From: an uncultured Ectothiorhodospiraceae bacterium
GTDB lineage: Bacteria > Pseudomonadota > Gammaproteobacteria > UBA6429 > Thiohalophilaceae
Length of the DNA: 64,000 nt
Direction: 5' to 3'
NCBI GenBank assembly: GCA_947260005.1
Contig: CAMYOL010000056.1
Location: 29,948-93,947, forward strand
The notes beneath the pieces were generated by a model that was not told the DNA's origin, made no database searches, and saw nothing but the letters and a program-made list of their open reading frames with translations. Below are positions 18,599-29,256 of the stretch, one piece after another; position 1 is the stretch's first letter, and each line of letters begins with the position of its first letter. Both the position numbers and the translations under genes were made by a program.

Positions 18599-19214
18599 TT
18601 ATAAATTGTTTAATCTTGTTTGTATCTTTAATGCCTTTGCTCGCCTCGACGCCACCGCTAACATCGACAGCATAAGGTGAAACCGTCTTAATCGCATCGC
18701 CAACATTCTCTGGAGATAATCCTCCAGCGAGAATAATCGGTTTATTGAGCTGCTTTGGGATCAAATTCCAATTAAAAGTCTGTCCCGTTCCACCGGGCGT
18801 TCCGGCTACGTAGGTATCCAGTAACAAAGCTTGTGCACTATCATAACGCCTGGCTTCAGCCTGCACTTCGGTTTGATCATTCACTCGAATCGCTTTGATG
18901 TAAGGACGCTGGAATTGTTCACAATATTCAGCACTTTCATCGCCATGAAATTGCAGGCAAGCTAATGGTACTTGTGCCAGAACATTTTCCACATCCTGTT
19001 TATCCGCATTAACAAACAACCCGACGGTGGTGACAAACGGCGACAGGGTCTTCACGATCCGCAATGCCATACCGGTATCGACCACCCTTGGGCTTGGGGC
19101 ATAGAAAACCAGACCAATGGCATCCGCCCCAGCTGCCACGGCATCATCGGCATCTTCGCGACGAGTAATTCCACAAATTTTCACTCGGGTTCTGCACATC
19201 TTAATTGTGCTCAT
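18570..19214 (-). CDS. trpF: Phosphoribosylanthranilate isomerase
   Basis: TrpF converts phosphoribosylanthranilate to carboxyphenylaminodeoxyribulose phosphate, the third step of tryptophan synthesis. The TIM barrel signatures are [19 protein letters not shown] with the general-base Cys, [41 protein letters not shown] with the acid Asp, and [10 protein letters not shown]. It is 214 residues, and a second Met at codon 6 (MCRTRVK) could be the real start. trpE, trpG, trpD and trpC are not in the window, so the trp genes are split as in Pseudomonas. Confidence 0.97.
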   Translation of the reverse strand: MSTIKMCRTRVKICGITRREDADDAVAAGADAIGLVFYAPSPRVVDTGMALRIVKTLSPFVTTVGLFVNADKQDVENVLAQVPLACLQFHGDESAEYCEQFQRPYIKAIRVNDQTEVQAEARRYDSAQALLLDTYVAGTPGGTGQTFNWNLIPKQLNKPIILAGGLSPENVGDAIKTVSPYAVDVSGGVEASKGIKDTNKIKQFINEVQCIGTT

Positions 19215-19296
19215 TGTCTAATATGCCTATTGTTATTCATAATGCGAGGATAACGCGTCTGACTATAAATTTGCCATTTCTTAAGGGTCGGGAAGG

Positions 19297-20076
19297 TTAC
19301 CAGACCGGCTCAGTGCATAAAAGAGACGGCAGCTTATATTCTTCGGGATAACGGACGCCAACAAAATATAAACCATCTGGTGGTGCGGTTAAACCGCCCT
19401 GGGTTCGATCACGTTTCTCCAGCACATCTTTTGCCCATATGGGTTCAGCCTCACCAGCACCAATACTTAGTAATACCCCGGCAATATTCCTGACCATATG
19501 ATGCAAAAATCCGTTTGCTTCGAGATCGAGAGAAAATAACTCGCCGTTTTGCTTTACCTCAAGCTGTTTCAAAGTCCGAACTGGGCTACTTGCCTGGCAG
19601 GCTACCGCACGGTAAGAGCTAAAATCATGCTCGCCAATAAGATAGCGGGCGGCTTTTTGCATTGGCTCCAGTTCCAGCGGTCGAAACTCCCAACTCACCT
19701 GATCTTTTAACAGGCCTGGCCTAATTCTACGATTCAGAATCACATAGCGATACAGACGACTAGTCGCACTGAATCGAGCATGAAAACTCTCATCAACCTG
19801 CTTCGCCCAAAGCACCGAAATATCTGCTGGTAATTTTGTATTGGCACCAAAGGCCCAGGAATATTCACTGCGCTGTGATGAAGTATCAAAATGAACGACC
19901 TGCGTATAGGCATGAACACCCGTATCTGTGCGGCCAGCACAAATGACTCGTACATCATGATTGGCTACATGCGCCAGGGCTTTTTCAACCCGAGCCTGGA
20001 CCGACGGACTATGATCCTGATACTGCCAGCCACAATAGGCACGGCCGTTATATTCAATTCCAAGTGCAACTCGCAT
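19297..20076 (-). CDS. truA: tRNA pseudouridine(38-40) synthase
   Basis: TruA isomerises uridines 38-40 in the anticodon arm of many tRNAs. The 259-residue protein has the catalytic Asp51 in CAGRTDTGVHA, preceded by GRAYCGWQYQ, and the later family blocks HARFSATSRLYRYVI, NGFLHHMVRNIAGVL and TAPPDGLYFVGVRYPE. It lies between fimV and trpF on the same strand. The 82 bases to trpF show no obvious signal. Confidence 0.98.
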   Translation of the reverse strand: MRVALGIEYNGRAYCGWQYQDHSPSVQARVEKALAHVANHDVRVICAGRTDTGVHAYTQVVHFDTSSQRSEYSWAFGANTKLPADISVLWAKQVDESFHARFSATSRLYRYVILNRRIRPGLLKDQVSWEFRPLELEPMQKAARYLIGEHDFSSYRAVACQASSPVRTLKQLEVKQNGELFSLDLEANGFLHHMVRNIAGVLLSIGAGEAEPIWAKDVLEKRDRTQGGLTAPPDGLYFVGVRYPEEYKLPSLLCTEPVW

Positions 20077-20153
20077 TGACGTTCTAATCCAACATTTCTG
20101 GTAAAGGTTATGTACCCTGTGATTATCGTGCTATTTTTCTCTGCCCAAATGCA

Positions 20154-20184
20154 ACAACGCCAACATCAAAGATGTCAGCGTTGT
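20154..20184 (-). terminator. Strong hairpin after fimV
   Basis: ACAACGC and GCGTTGT form outer arms, with AACATC/GATGT continuing the stem around an AAA loop. It lies between fimV and truA. In the direction of fimV transcription it is followed by TTGCATTTG, not a clean U-tract, so it may act as a transcript 3' end or stabiliser rather than a strict rho-independent terminator. Confidence 0.45.
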
Positions 20185-20254
20185 AAAAAGTTTTTCCTTT
20201 ATTAGGAACACTTAGAAATCAGTGTCACCCAGAATAATGGTTACAATTTTAGTA

Positions 20255-23200
20255 TTACCCAATTTGGGCCATCAATTGTTCGGCTTCCTGCTTCTGACCA
20301 TCATCACCTTCATCAATAACTTCATCCAGAATACTACGTGCACCATCCGGATCACCCATATCAATATAGGCACGAGCCAAATCGAGTTTAGTACCAACTT
20401 CATCGGCACCGGTCGGCATGTCTAGATCGATCGCATCACCAGCATCCAGATTCATATCCATACCAGCTGATGAAACATCGGATTCATCTTCAGTGTTTAA
20501 ATCGAAATCCAGGCCGCTGGTTGTACCAGTCGCTGCGTCAGAAGAGGTTATATCTAGTTTTATGTCCGTTGCAGTTGGGTCGTCATCCCCACCTAAATCC
20601 ATATTGAAGTCCAGATCTGCAGCGGCCTCATCCGATTTTGTGTCTCCATCAAGACTAAAATCAAGGCCACTTTCCGTTGCCGCTTCAGGTGAAAGCGCAG
20701 TTTGAGTGCTTTCATCACTCGAAGAATCAAGATCAAAATTAAGATCATCTGCGGTCGGCATGGGTATTTCTGAACTGCTTTCGTCCGCATCTAATGAAAA
20801 ATCAAGCCCCTGATCACCACCTGTTGTTTCGCCCGTGTTTTCATCCAGACTAAAGTCTAGATCACCACCACCGGTATAGGCATCGACACCACTGTCTTCT
20901 CCAGCGCCTGAACCATTAAGTTCACTGCTACTAAAGACGCCGGTATCCAGACCAATATCCATCACTTCACTATCATCAGCTGAAGGTGCTTCAGATGGGA
21001 CATCCAGAGAAGACATATCAGGCATACCTTCGCCACTGAACATTGGATTGCCAGGGGCAATCTCAGACCCCATGGCGACCACTTTTTGCCATAACGGATC
21101 AGACGAAGCACCATCACCCAGGGTGGCATAAAATTCTTCCGCTGAAGATTCGAAACCAGCTTTGTTTTTAGTCGTGTTAAATAACTCCAGTAACTTGACG
21201 CGTAACTCGCCGCGACCTGGATCCTGATTTATTGCTTCCTGTAAACGCTCTTCAGCTGCTTCATAGCGACCATAAGCCATAAACACATCGGCTTCTGTTA
21301 ATGGATCCACTTCAGAATCTTCAGCCTGAATCGCGCTGACACCACTAATCGCAAAATCACTCAGGAAGGAAGACTCCCCTCCCATCAGACTTGAGTTCTG
21401 AGAAGGCGTTGCATCTGCTGCAATAACCGAATCAGGTTCATCTTTAGAGGCCCCGGTCAGAATACTTTCCTGGAAATTCACACCCTTACGGCGACGAATA
21501 ATGATCATCACAAGTAACGCGAGAATGACAAGACCAACCACACCACCGATTATGTACAACAGCGTACCACCAGCAAAAATGCCCGTAATCACACCCATGA
21601 TTGTGCCCATAATTCCGCCGTCACTCGCTTGAGTAGCTGGGACTGGTGCTGGTTGATCAGGTTCATCAACGCTTGGTGCTTCCAGTGGTGACGGTTCAAC
21701 CGGTTCGATAGGTTCAATCGGCTCAGGCTCAATCGGTTCAATCGGCTCAGGTTCAATCGCAACAGGCTCTGCTGGCTCTAGTGGTGCGGGCTCAGGTTCG
21801 GTAACAACTGGCTCAGGTAAGGGTTCAGGTTCTTGTTGCGCAATATCTGTTGGCTGCACAGGTTCAATAGTTTGACTACCACCCGCCGCACTTTGTGCAT
21901 TCAATTCATCAAGACGCGATTGCAATGCAGCTAAATCGGTATCTTTGACGGTCACCAGATTTTCTAATCGCTTAAGCTCCTGCTCAAGTTGCTCAAGTCT
22001 TTGCGCAAGATCGGCATTTTTATTCCGCTCCGTAGAGGCTTCTGATCTTGCTTGTCTGATTTGCTCACGCAATAGGGCCGTATCTTCACTACTTGCAGTG
22101 CCCGTCACATCGCCACCGGTCCCCGTTGACAGATCGTCACCTTGCGGCGTATCGAGGGTAAGTTCACCGCTCGGTTCACCCGTAGCGGTTAGCGCATCCA
22201 TATCTTCGCCAGCAACAATCGCCTGGCGTGGTATTTCTCCACCAACACTGGCTACGTATTCTTCCCATACCTGGGTCTGGGCTTGATATTGCTCGGACGC
22301 CTGCTCTTTACTCATTGCCGTGAGCAGACTGGCATCATCAATACGCATGACCTGACCTTCTTTCAGGCGGTGAATATTGCCATCGATAAACGCACCTGGA
22401 TTGCTTTGTTGTAGGGCCATCATGACTTGATAGACCGATATTTGCTCACTTGGCTTAAGTTTGCTGGCAATATTCCAGGCATTGTCACCCTTTTGGGTAA
22501 TGCCATAATCCAGTTCACCAACGGGTTCATAGGGCTCAGGGACAAGCTCACCATCTGCCGACACCAACTCAGGCGCAGCTAACTCAGAATCATCCGCCAT
22601 CTGTTCGGCAGACTCACTGTAGGCCTGAAGTGGGATTTGCGGAAACAAGCCATCTTCCTGTTCATCGAAGGCCGGCTCATCCGGTATGACTGCTTTTGAT
22701 GGCTGTGGAATTAATTCAGTGGGGTCTTCTACCATTTCCACGGGTTCAGGTGCTCCAATCGGCTCCGGGGCAGCGATGGGTTCAGGGCTTGCAATCGGCT
22801 CAGGTTCTATTAATGCAACTGAATCCGGGCCTTGCGCAGGGACCTGAGGACTTTCATCCAGCGCGACCTGAGGGAATAATCCACCATCAGCTTGTTCAGC
22901 AGGGGCCGGCGTATCTAAAAATGGGGCGTCAGCTGCAGCGATCGGGGCAGGTGCAGGAGTCGGTATTGGCTCAGGCGCCGCTATTGGAGCGGGGGCAGGA
23001 ACCGGTTCAGGTGCAGGCTCCGGCGCTAATGGACTTGGCGCTGGCGCAACAAACGTTTCAGCAGGTGCCGTTTCAGGCGCTTTGGCAACTTGTTGTTGAG
23101 GCTGAACTCGATCAGGTGGATCTAAGAGAACGGTATATTCGCGCAACATTCGCCCACTTTTCCAGTTCATTTCTAACAGGAAATTTAAGAAAGGCTCGCG

Positions 23201-23521
23201 TATGGATTCTTGCGTACGTAGATTAATGTAGTACTTACCGCCGCGCTTAACGACGTTAAATTTAATTCGGGAAAGCAGGACAGAGCGATCAACACCGGCT
23301 CGCATAAAGGCTTCTTTTGAAGCTAACTTCACTTCAAGTACCTTGATGTCATCCGGGGTCGCCGAAAGTAATTCAATTTCGGCCACGAGCGGCTGGTTTA
23401 ATGCCGACTTCATATTAATATTTCCAAACCCTAACGCGTTGACCGTTATGGGTAATGAAAAAAACCACGCCACAAGGAAACCTGTAGCGATTTTAGCTGG
23501 TAGTCTTAGCCTTTCTAGCAT
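20255..23521 (-). CDS. fimV: FimV-like polar hub protein
   Basis: FimV organises the cell pole and type IV pilus assembly in Pseudomonas. The product is about 1088 residues. The ATG at 23521 is chosen because GGGAG lies nine bases before it; a TTG seven codons upstream is less likely. In order there are a signal peptide (IATGFLVAWFFSLPITVNA), the FimV N-terminal domain (FGNINMKSALNQPLVAEIEL), a long Pro/Ala/Glu repeat region rich in EPIAAPEPI-type units, a LysM domain (about 345-405), a coiled coil with leucine heptads, another Pro/Glu-rich stretch, one transmembrane helix (about 650-677) and an acidic cytoplasmic tail with LDFSLD-type repeats. The tail ends in a TPR-like FimV C-terminal domain (KLDLARAYIDMGDPDGARSI). 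Confidence 0.95.
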   Translation of the reverse strand: MLERLRLPAKIATGFLVAWFFSLPITVNALGFGNINMKSALNQPLVAEIELLSATPDDIKVLEVKLASKEAFMRAGVDRSVLLSRIKFNVVKRGGKYYINLRTQESIREPFLNFLLEMNWKSGRMLREYTVLLDPPDRVQPQQQVAKAPETAPAETFVAPAPSPLAPEPAPEPVPAPAPIAAPEPIPTPAPAPIAAADAPFLDTPAPAEQADGGLFPQVALDESPQVPAQGPDSVALIEPEPIASPEPIAAPEPIGAPEPVEMVEDPTELIPQPSKAVIPDEPAFDEQEDGLFPQIPLQAYSESAEQMADDSELAAPELVSADGELVPEPYEPVGELDYGITQKGDNAWNIASKLKPSEQISVYQVMMALQQSNPGAFIDGNIHRLKEGQVMRIDDASLLTAMSKEQASEQYQAQTQVWEEYVASVGGEIPRQAIVAGEDMDALTATGEPSGELTLDTPQGDDLSTGTGGDVTGTASSEDTALLREQIRQARSEASTERNKNADLAQRLEQLEQELKRLENLVTVKDTDLAALQSRLDELNAQSAAGGSQTIEPVQPTDIAQQEPEPLPEPVVTEPEPAPLEPAEPVAIEPEPIEPIEPEPIEPIEPVEPSPLEAPSVDEPDQPAPVPATQASDGGIMGTIMGVITGIFAGGTLLYIIGGVVGLVILALLVMIIIRRRKGVNFQESILTGASKDEPDSVIAADATPSQNSSLMGGESSFLSDFAISGVSAIQAEDSEVDPLTEADVFMAYGRYEAAEERLQEAINQDPGRGELRVKLLELFNTTKNKAGFESSAEEFYATLGDGASSDPLWQKVVAMGSEIAPGNPMFSGEGMPDMSSLDVPSEAPSADDSEVMDIGLDTGVFSSSELNGSGAGEDSGVDAYTGGGDLDFSLDENTGETTGGDQGLDFSLDADESSSEIPMPTADDLNFDLDSSSDESTQTALSPEAATESGLDFSLDGDTKSDEAAADLDFNMDLGGDDDPTATDIKLDITSSDAATGTTSGLDFDLNTEDESDVSSAGMDMNLDAGDAIDLDMPTGADEVGTKLDLARAYIDMGDPDGARSILDEVIDEGDDGQKQEAEQLMAQIG

Positions 23522-23628
23522 TTTTGCGTCTCCCACACGCAACCCAAAAATTACGAAAATAGCTTGTAGTTCATGGGTTTGGGCAATGAAACCTCGAAAA
23601 ATCTTTATAAGTTTTGTGTAACTATAGC

Positions 23629-24651
23629 TTATAAATAGCTTTTTACCAAAATTTCACCTATTTGAACACCATTAATTGCGGCACCCTGGTGAATATTATC
23701 GGCAACCGCCCACAGGTTAATACCGTTTTGCCAGGTCGCATCCTGCCTGACACAGCCCAGATAAACACCTTTTTGGTTAACCGCATCCGAAACCGAATCG
23801 GGCCGGTTAGCCTGCTGACCCGTAAAGTGTAGATCGCCAGCACCAGCAAGCAAACTGATGACCTTTGTTACCTCTATATCCTGGCTAAATTCAAGCTGTA
23901 AAGTCATCGAATGTCCATAAAAAACCGGGACCTGGGTCAAAGAAGCATTTAATAATAACGCCTCATCATGCATCACCTTGTTCAGTTCGTTTTGTAAATT
24001 AGCCACGAGCTGATTGGTCGCATCTGCGTGACAGGTATGCGGCAAAACATTAAACGCAATCTGAGCTGAAAAGTGTTCTGTTTTAATCGGCTTCAGATTA
24101 AATAATGCAATACTTTGTTGAGATAATTCATCTACCCCACCTCGGCCAACCTCAGAAACCGCTCGTAACAATGTGGCATTAATTCGTTCAATTGCACCTA
24201 ATTTACGCAACGGAGCCAGGATTTGGGCCAGGTGTACAATGGAGCTATCCGGACTCGCAACTATCTTACCATTCAGAGTTTGTAGGTCTTGATCATTTAC
24301 ACCGCTTACTATTAACGGCACTTCATTATTCAACCTTGAGCTGGTTGAAAAATCGATGCTATAACAATTGGCTTTGTTTGCGGCTGGTAAATACTCCTTG
24401 GCAATATCTGCAGGAACACAAAAAAAACATAACTGGACCTGGCTAAAATCAAATGCTGTCAGAGCCTGAATGCTTAATTGGCGTTTACCAAAATTAACGT
24501 GTTCGGCAACACTGTTATCACTGGCAAGTGCAAACACCTGGCCAATCGGGATATCACTTTCCGATAAATGTTCGAGCACCGCACTACCGACTAACCCCGT
24601 TGCCCCAATAACCGCAACATCAACCGTTGCAATTTTATTTTTATCGGTCAT
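23629..24651 (-). CDS. usg: USG-1-like aspartate-semialdehyde dehydrogenase paralogue
   Basis: The 340-residue protein is homologous to aspartate-semialdehyde dehydrogenase: the Rossmann start VAVIGATGLVGSAVLEHL, then CFFCVPADIAKEY and IDFSTSSRL. Where active enzymes carry the catalytic Cys in a GNC or NPNC motif, this protein reads VASPDSSIVHLA, with Ser and no Cys. It is therefore probably not a working dehydrogenase, which matches the USG-1 paralogues found beside asd and fimV in other gammaproteobacteria. Their role is unknown. It follows asd by 18 bases and ends in the leader of fimV. Confidence 0.85.
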   Translation of the reverse strand: MTDKNKIATVDVAVIGATGLVGSAVLEHLSESDIPIGQVFALASDNSVAEHVNFGKRQLSIQALTAFDFSQVQLCFFCVPADIAKEYLPAANKANCYSIDFSTSSRLNNEVPLIVSGVNDQDLQTLNGKIVASPDSSIVHLAQILAPLRKLGAIERINATLLRAVSEVGRGGVDELSQQSIALFNLKPIKTEHFSAQIAFNVLPHTCHADATNQLVANLQNELNKVMHDEALLLNASLTQVPVFYGHSMTLQLEFSQDIEVTKVISLLAGAGDLHFTGQQANRPDSVSDAVNQKGVYLGCVRQDATWQNGINLWAVADNIHQGAAINGVQIGEILVKSYL

Positions 24652-24669
24652 GGTTTAATTCTCCAGAAA

Positions 24670-25782
24670 TTATGAGTCAAGCAGTATACGCAAGGTACGG
24701 CGCAAAGGTTCTGCCGCCCCCCAAAGCAACTGATCACCAACGGTAAAGGCGGATAGATATTCTGGGCCCATGCTTAATTTACGCAACCGGCCAACGGGCA
24801 CGGTTAATGTTCCGGTGACGGCAGCAGGAGTCAAGTCACTCATAGTTAGTTCACGATCATTCGGCACAACCTTAACCCAATCATTGGCTTGCGCCAGGAT
24901 GTCGTTAATTTCAGATATCGGAACATCACGCTTTAACTTAATAGTTAGTGCCTGGGAATGACAACGCATCGCACCAACACGCACACATAACCCATCTATG
25001 GGTACTGGATTATCACTGCGACCTAATATTTTATTTGTTTCCACCTGTGCCTTCCATTCTTCCTTACTTTGACCTGACTCAAGTGCAACATCGATCCAGG
25101 GGATTAAACTGGCGGCTAACGGAACGGGCCAATGTTCTTTCGGATATTGGACTCCACGGATAAAATCGGTGACCTGTTTATCAATATTTAAAATGGCACT
25201 CGCTGGATCATCAAGCAGAGACTTAACATCATCATGTATGGTTCCCATCTGTTTAATTAACTCACGCATATTTTGCGCGCCGGCACCGGAGGCGGCTTGA
25301 TAAGTCATTGGTGTCACCCATTCGATGAGATCTTTCTCAAATAAACCACCAATGGCCATTAACATTAAACTAACCGTACAATTACCACCAACATAAGTCT
25401 TAACGCCGTTACTAATGCCATCCTGAATAACACTTAGGTTAACGGGATCTAAAACAATAATACTCTCATCCACCATGCGCAGGCTTGAAGCCGCATCGAT
25501 CCAGAAACCCTGCCAACCGGCTTCTCGTAATTTGGGATAGACTTCTTTGGTATAGCTGCCGCCTTGACAGGTAATGATGATATCCATTGATTTAAGTTCA
25601 TCGATGTCTTTGGCATCTTTGAGTGCCGGGACATCTTTGCCAACATCAGGTCCTGCCTGGCCGGCTTGAGAGGTGGTAAAAAAAACAGGCTCGATCACGT
25701 CAAAGTCTTTTTCTTCTCGCATGCGTTGCATCAGCACCGAACCGACCATTCCACGCCAACCTATTAATCCTACCCGTTTCAT
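24670..25782 (-). CDS. asd: Aspartate-semialdehyde dehydrogenase
   Basis: Asd reduces aspartyl phosphate to aspartate semialdehyde, the branch point for lysine, threonine and methionine. This is the long Gram-negative type of 370 residues: [18 protein letters not shown] at the start, [13 protein letters not shown], the catalytic Cys135 in [28 protein letters not shown] and the hydride-transfer His region [15 protein letters not shown]. Upstream is AGAGGTGGAAT, a good ribosome binding site. It lies downstream of leuB with a 109-base gap that contains a dispersed repeat. Confidence 0.98.
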   Translation of the reverse strand: MKRVGLIGWRGMVGSVLMQRMREEKDFDVIEPVFFTTSQAGQAGPDVGKDVPALKDAKDIDELKSMDIIITCQGGSYTKEVYPKLREAGWQGFWIDAASSLRMVDESIIVLDPVNLSVIQDGISNGVKTYVGGNCTVSLMLMAIGGLFEKDLIEWVTPMTYQAASGAGAQNMRELIKQMGTIHDDVKSLLDDPASAILNIDKQVTDFIRGVQYPKEHWPVPLAASLIPWIDVALESGQSKEEWKAQVETNKILGRSDNPVPIDGLCVRVGAMRCHSQALTIKLKRDVPISEINDILAQANDWVKVVPNDRELTMSDLTPAAVTGTLTVPVGRLRKLSMGPEYLSAFTVGDQLLWGAAEPLRRTLRILLDS

Positions 25783-25851
25783 ATTCCACCTCTGTTACAA
25801 AAGTTTGAACTGTAAAAATTCGATTAAATACTTGTTTCTTTGTTGCGCCCT

Positions 25852-25880
25852 AAGATCCTTCCGCTTCGCGTCAGGATGAC
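25852..25880. repeat. Dispersed repeat unit, intergenic
   Basis: On the minus strand this reads GTCATCCTGACGCGAAGCGG followed by AAGGATCTT. Related words (GTCATCCT, AGCGAAGCGGAAGGA, GCGAAGGATC) recur at 43599-43811. It lies between leuB and asd. Such units are common intergenic repeats in bacteria. No coding function is seen. Confidence 0.6.
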
Positions 25881-25891
25881 AAAATACGGAG

Positions 25892-26965
25892 CTATAATTT
25901 ACCGATAACTGCCGCACCCATTTCAGTTGTACTGACTTTCTGCATACCTTCGCTATAGATATCTGCAGTTCGTAAGCCATCATCTAACACATCACTTACC
26001 GCTTGCTCTATCTGATCCGCTATTTCTGTTTCATCCAGGGAGTAACGTAACATCATGGCAACCGATAATAATGTCGCTAATGGGTTAGCCATATTTTGTC
26101 CAGCTATATCCGGAGCCGAGCCATGAATAGGTTCATACATGCCCTGACCCGATTCGTTTAAAGAGGCAGATGGCAACATACCAATTGAACCCGTGAGCAT
26201 AGCTGCCGCATCAGAAAGAATGTCACCAAACATATTCGTCGTCACCATGACATCAAATTGTTTTGGATCGCGCACCAGTTGCATTGCCGCATTATCAACA
26301 TACATGTGACTCAATTCGATATCCTGATTATTTTGATGTAAATCAATCACTGTGTTTCGCCAAAGCTCTGTACATTCGAGTACATTTGCTTTGTCTACAG
26401 AGCATACGCGACTGTTTCGTTTACGAGCTATATCAAACGCAACGTTAGTGATACGTTGTATTTCGGATTCTTTATAAACAAGTGTATTAAATCCTTCTTG
26501 CTCGCCGTTTTCCAGTTCACGGATACCGCGCGGTTGTCCAAAATAAATCCCACCGGTCAACTCACGTACGATCATGATATCCAGTCCGGCGACAACCTCA
26601 GGCTTTAAAGTCGAAGCATCAGCCAGCTGTGGATATAAGATGGCGGGACGTAAATTAGCAAACAAACCTAAACCTGCTCGCAAACCTAATAAACCTTTTT
26701 CAGGACGAACCGCAATATCCAGTTCTTCCCATTTATAACCTCCCACGGCCCCAAGCAAAACCGCATCGGCCTGTTTAGCCAGGCCCAGGGTCTCTTTCGG
26801 TAACGGTTTTCCGGTTGCATCATAGGCGGTACCACCAATTAAAGCCTCTTCGATTTCCACATTTAATCCGGCATTTTTTTGCAGATGTTTAATTAACTTA
26901 ACTGCTTCACCGATGATTTCCTGGCCAATACCATCGCCGGGTAAAATGAGTATTTTTTTTGTCAT
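25892..26965 (-). CDS. leuB: 3-isopropylmalate dehydrogenase
   Basis: LeuB oxidatively decarboxylates 3-isopropylmalate with NAD, the third specific step of leucine synthesis. The 357-residue protein has [11 protein letters not shown] at the start, the substrate-binding Arg cluster in [30 protein letters not shown], the catalytic Lys in VDKANVLE, and the C-terminal [14 protein letters not shown] and [18 protein letters not shown]. It is third in leuC-leuD-leuB, 77 bases after leuD. leuA is not in the window. Confidence 0.98.
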   Translation of the reverse strand: MTKKILILPGDGIGQEIIGEAVKLIKHLQKNAGLNVEIEEALIGGTAYDATGKPLPKETLGLAKQADAVLLGAVGGYKWEELDIAVRPEKGLLGLRAGLGLFANLRPAILYPQLADASTLKPEVVAGLDIMIVRELTGGIYFGQPRGIRELENGEQEGFNTLVYKESEIQRITNVAFDIARKRNSRVCSVDKANVLECTELWRNTVIDLHQNNQDIELSHMYVDNAAMQLVRDPKQFDVMVTTNMFGDILSDAAAMLTGSIGMLPSASLNESGQGMYEPIHGSAPDIAGQNMANPLATLLSVAMMLRYSLDETEIADQIEQAVSDVLDDGLRTADIYSEGMQKVSTTEMGAAVIGKL

Positions 26966-27042
26966 AATTTAATTCCTGAACTTAATATCTATTTATTAAA
27001 TAGCTTTAATTTTCAAATCGAACATACGCCAATCAATCCCTG

Positions 27043-27678
27043 TCAAAATAACCATGGAGCTTGTTGTTTTCTTTTTTCTTCATAGGCCTTGATATCGTCA
27101 ACATATTGCAAGGTCAATCCAATGTCATCCAGGCCATTTAACAAACAATGTTTACGAAACTCATCAACATCAAAGCCAATATTTTCTTTTTTTGGCGTGG
27201 ATATAATCTGCTTTTCAAGATCAACGGTTAATTGATAGCCTTCATTATTGGCAACCTCAGTAAAAAAATAATCAACTTTATTGGCCTCAAGCACGATAGG
27301 TAAAATTCCATTTTTAAAGCAGTTATTAAAAAAGATGTCAGCAAAACTGGGCGCAATGATGACACGGAAACCATAATCTTCTAATGCCCAGGGCGCATGT
27401 TCTCGTGATGAACCACAGCCAAAATTTTCTCGTGCAATTAAAATTCGGGCATCTTTATAGCGCGACTGATTTAAGACAAAATCAGGATTAATTTTACGTT
27501 GAGAATTATCCATACCGGGTTCACCGTGGTCCAGATAGCGCCATTCATCAAAGAGATTAGGGCCAAACCCGGAACGTTTGATCGATTTTAAAAACTGTTT
27601 TGGAATAATCGCATCGGTATCAACGTTAGCCCGATCCATCGGTGCGACAATCGCTTTTAAATGTTTAAATTTGTCCAT
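27043..27678 (-). CDS. leuD: 3-isopropylmalate dehydratase small subunit
   Basis: LeuD pairs with LeuC to isomerise 2- to 3-isopropylmalate. The ATG at 27678 gives 211 residues; a TTG two codons upstream is an alternative. Signatures are [17 protein letters not shown], the aconitase swivel-domain [14 protein letters not shown] and [20 protein letters not shown]. It starts 17 bases after the leuC stop and has AGAG as a weak ribosome binding site. Confidence 0.98.
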   Translation of the reverse strand: MDKFKHLKAIVAPMDRANVDTDAIIPKQFLKSIKRSGFGPNLFDEWRYLDHGEPGMDNSQRKINPDFVLNQSRYKDARILIARENFGCGSSREHAPWALEDYGFRVIIAPSFADIFFNNCFKNGILPIVLEANKVDYFFTEVANNEGYQLTVDLEKQIISTPKKENIGFDVDEFRKHCLLNGLDDIGLTLQYVDDIKAYEEKRKQQAPWLF

Positions 27679-27695
27679 TTTCAATTCTCTATTAA

Positions 27696-29114
27696 TTATG
27701 TATCTCTTTGAGATAAGTCTCTTACATCAATAAAATGCCCTGTCACAGCTGCCGCTGCGGCCATCGCCGGACTGACCAAATGTGTACGTCCGCCCTGCCC
27801 CTGTCGGCCTTCAAAGTTTCGATTAGAAGTTGAAGCACAGCGTTCTCCCGGTTCAAGTTTATCGGCGTTCATGGCCAGACACATCGAACAACCCGGTTCT
27901 CGCCATTCAAATCCTGCGTCAATAAAAATTTTATCCAGACCTTCCTGTTCTGCTTGCTGTTTCACTAAACCTGAACCGGGTACCACCATCGCCAACTTAA
28001 TATTACTGGCAACCCGACGACCTTTTGCAACTTTTGCAGCCGCGCGTAAATCTTCGATACGTGAATTAGTACAGGAGCCTATAAAAACTTTATCCGGAGC
28101 AATTTCATTAATCGGCGTACTGGCCTGTAAATCCATATAGTTCAAAGCCGCTTGTGCGCCTTCCTGTTTTACAGTATCCGTGAAAGATGAAGGGTCTGGA
28201 ATACGTTGATCGATCCCCACCACCATCTCAGGTGAAGTTCCCCAGGTGACTTGCGGTTGAATCCTCGCAGCATCCAAGCTAATAACTTTATCAAAGATGG
28301 CATCTTCATCACTGACTAAATCCTGCCATGCGCTGACGGCTTGCTCCCATTGATCTTCGGTTGGCGCAAATGGACGTCCTTTTACATAGTCGATCGTCTT
28401 TTTATCAACCGCCACCATTCCCGCACGGGCACCCGCTTCAATGGCCATGTTACATAAAGTCATCCGCCCTTCCATTGATAAGGCACGAATCGCCTCACCA
28501 CCAAACTCTATCGCGTAACCAGTGCCTCCCGCCGTACCAATTTCACCGATAATCGCTAACACAAGATCTTTTGCCGTCACCACCTCATCAGCCACTCCGT
28601 CAACCTGCACTAACATGCTCTTGGATTTCTGCAGGATCAAACACTGTGTCGCCAATGCATGTTCAACTTCAGAAGTGCCAATACCAAACGCCAACGCACC
28701 AAACGCACCATGTGTCGATGTATGTGAATCACCACACACCACGGTCATACCCGGTAAGGTTGCACCTTGTTCAGGCCCGATCACATGCACAATACCCTGG
28801 CGAACATCGTTCATCTTATACTCGGTAATGCCAAAAGATTGGCAATTTTCATCCAGCGTTTCGACTTGTAAACGTGAGACGGGATCGTCGATACCCTTGT
28901 CACGATCGGTGGTCGGGACATTATGATCAGGCGTGGCTAAATTCGCTCCCACACGCCAAAGTTTACGGCCAGCCAGGCGCAGACCTTCAAAGGCCTGTGG
29001 GGAGGTCACTTCGTGAACCAAATGGCGATCGATATAGATCAACGAGGTGCCATCACCATTGTCACGGACCTCGTGTGCCTGCCATAACTTGTCGTATAAT
29101 GTCTTGCCTGTCAT
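27696..29114 (-). CDS. leuC: 3-isopropylmalate dehydratase large subunit
   Basis: LeuC carries the 4Fe-4S cluster of isopropylmalate isomerase. The ATG at 29114 with AGGA upstream gives 472 residues. Visible are [36 protein letters not shown], the first cluster Cys in [15 protein letters not shown], and the other two in [11 protein letters not shown]. The end has [19 protein letters not shown]. It is divergent from a LysR-type regulator across about 140 bases, a layout that suggests that regulator controls leuCDB. Confidence 0.98.
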   Translation of the reverse strand: MTGKTLYDKLWQAHEVRDNGDGTSLIYIDRHLVHEVTSPQAFEGLRLAGRKLWRVGANLATPDHNVPTTDRDKGIDDPVSRLQVETLDENCQSFGITEYKMNDVRQGIVHVIGPEQGATLPGMTVVCGDSHTSTHGAFGALAFGIGTSEVEHALATQCLILQKSKSMLVQVDGVADEVVTAKDLVLAIIGEIGTAGGTGYAIEFGGEAIRALSMEGRMTLCNMAIEAGARAGMVAVDKKTIDYVKGRPFAPTEDQWEQAVSAWQDLVSDEDAIFDKVISLDAARIQPQVTWGTSPEMVVGIDQRIPDPSSFTDTVKQEGAQAALNYMDLQASTPINEIAPDKVFIGSCTNSRIEDLRAAAKVAKGRRVASNIKLAMVVPGSGLVKQQAEQEGLDKIFIDAGFEWREPGCSMCLAMNADKLEPGERCASTSNRNFEGRQGQGGRTHLVSPAMAAAAAVTGHFIDVRDLSQRDT

Positions 29115-29256
29115 CACTGTTCCTTATCAGCCTCTTTCGTCAGCGTCTTAAGTTCGCATTTATTTCTCATTGGTAGCAAAAGAATACGCTAATTGCTAGT
29201 ATTACTCTAATTCATTATATTTATATATTTGATTACTTTTTGGAATGATTATTTTT

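Noticed and set aside
22696-23226. A 176-codon plus-strand frame opposite fimV
   Set aside because: It is antisense to the Pro/Ala/Glu-rich part of fimV; the biased composition of that region removes stops. It has no ribosome binding site and its translation is low-complexity Gln/Leu/Pro.
29118-29256. LysR-type T-N11-A operator between leuC and the LysR gene
   Set aside because: Several loose matches occur in this A+T-rich gap and none stands out, so no site was placed.
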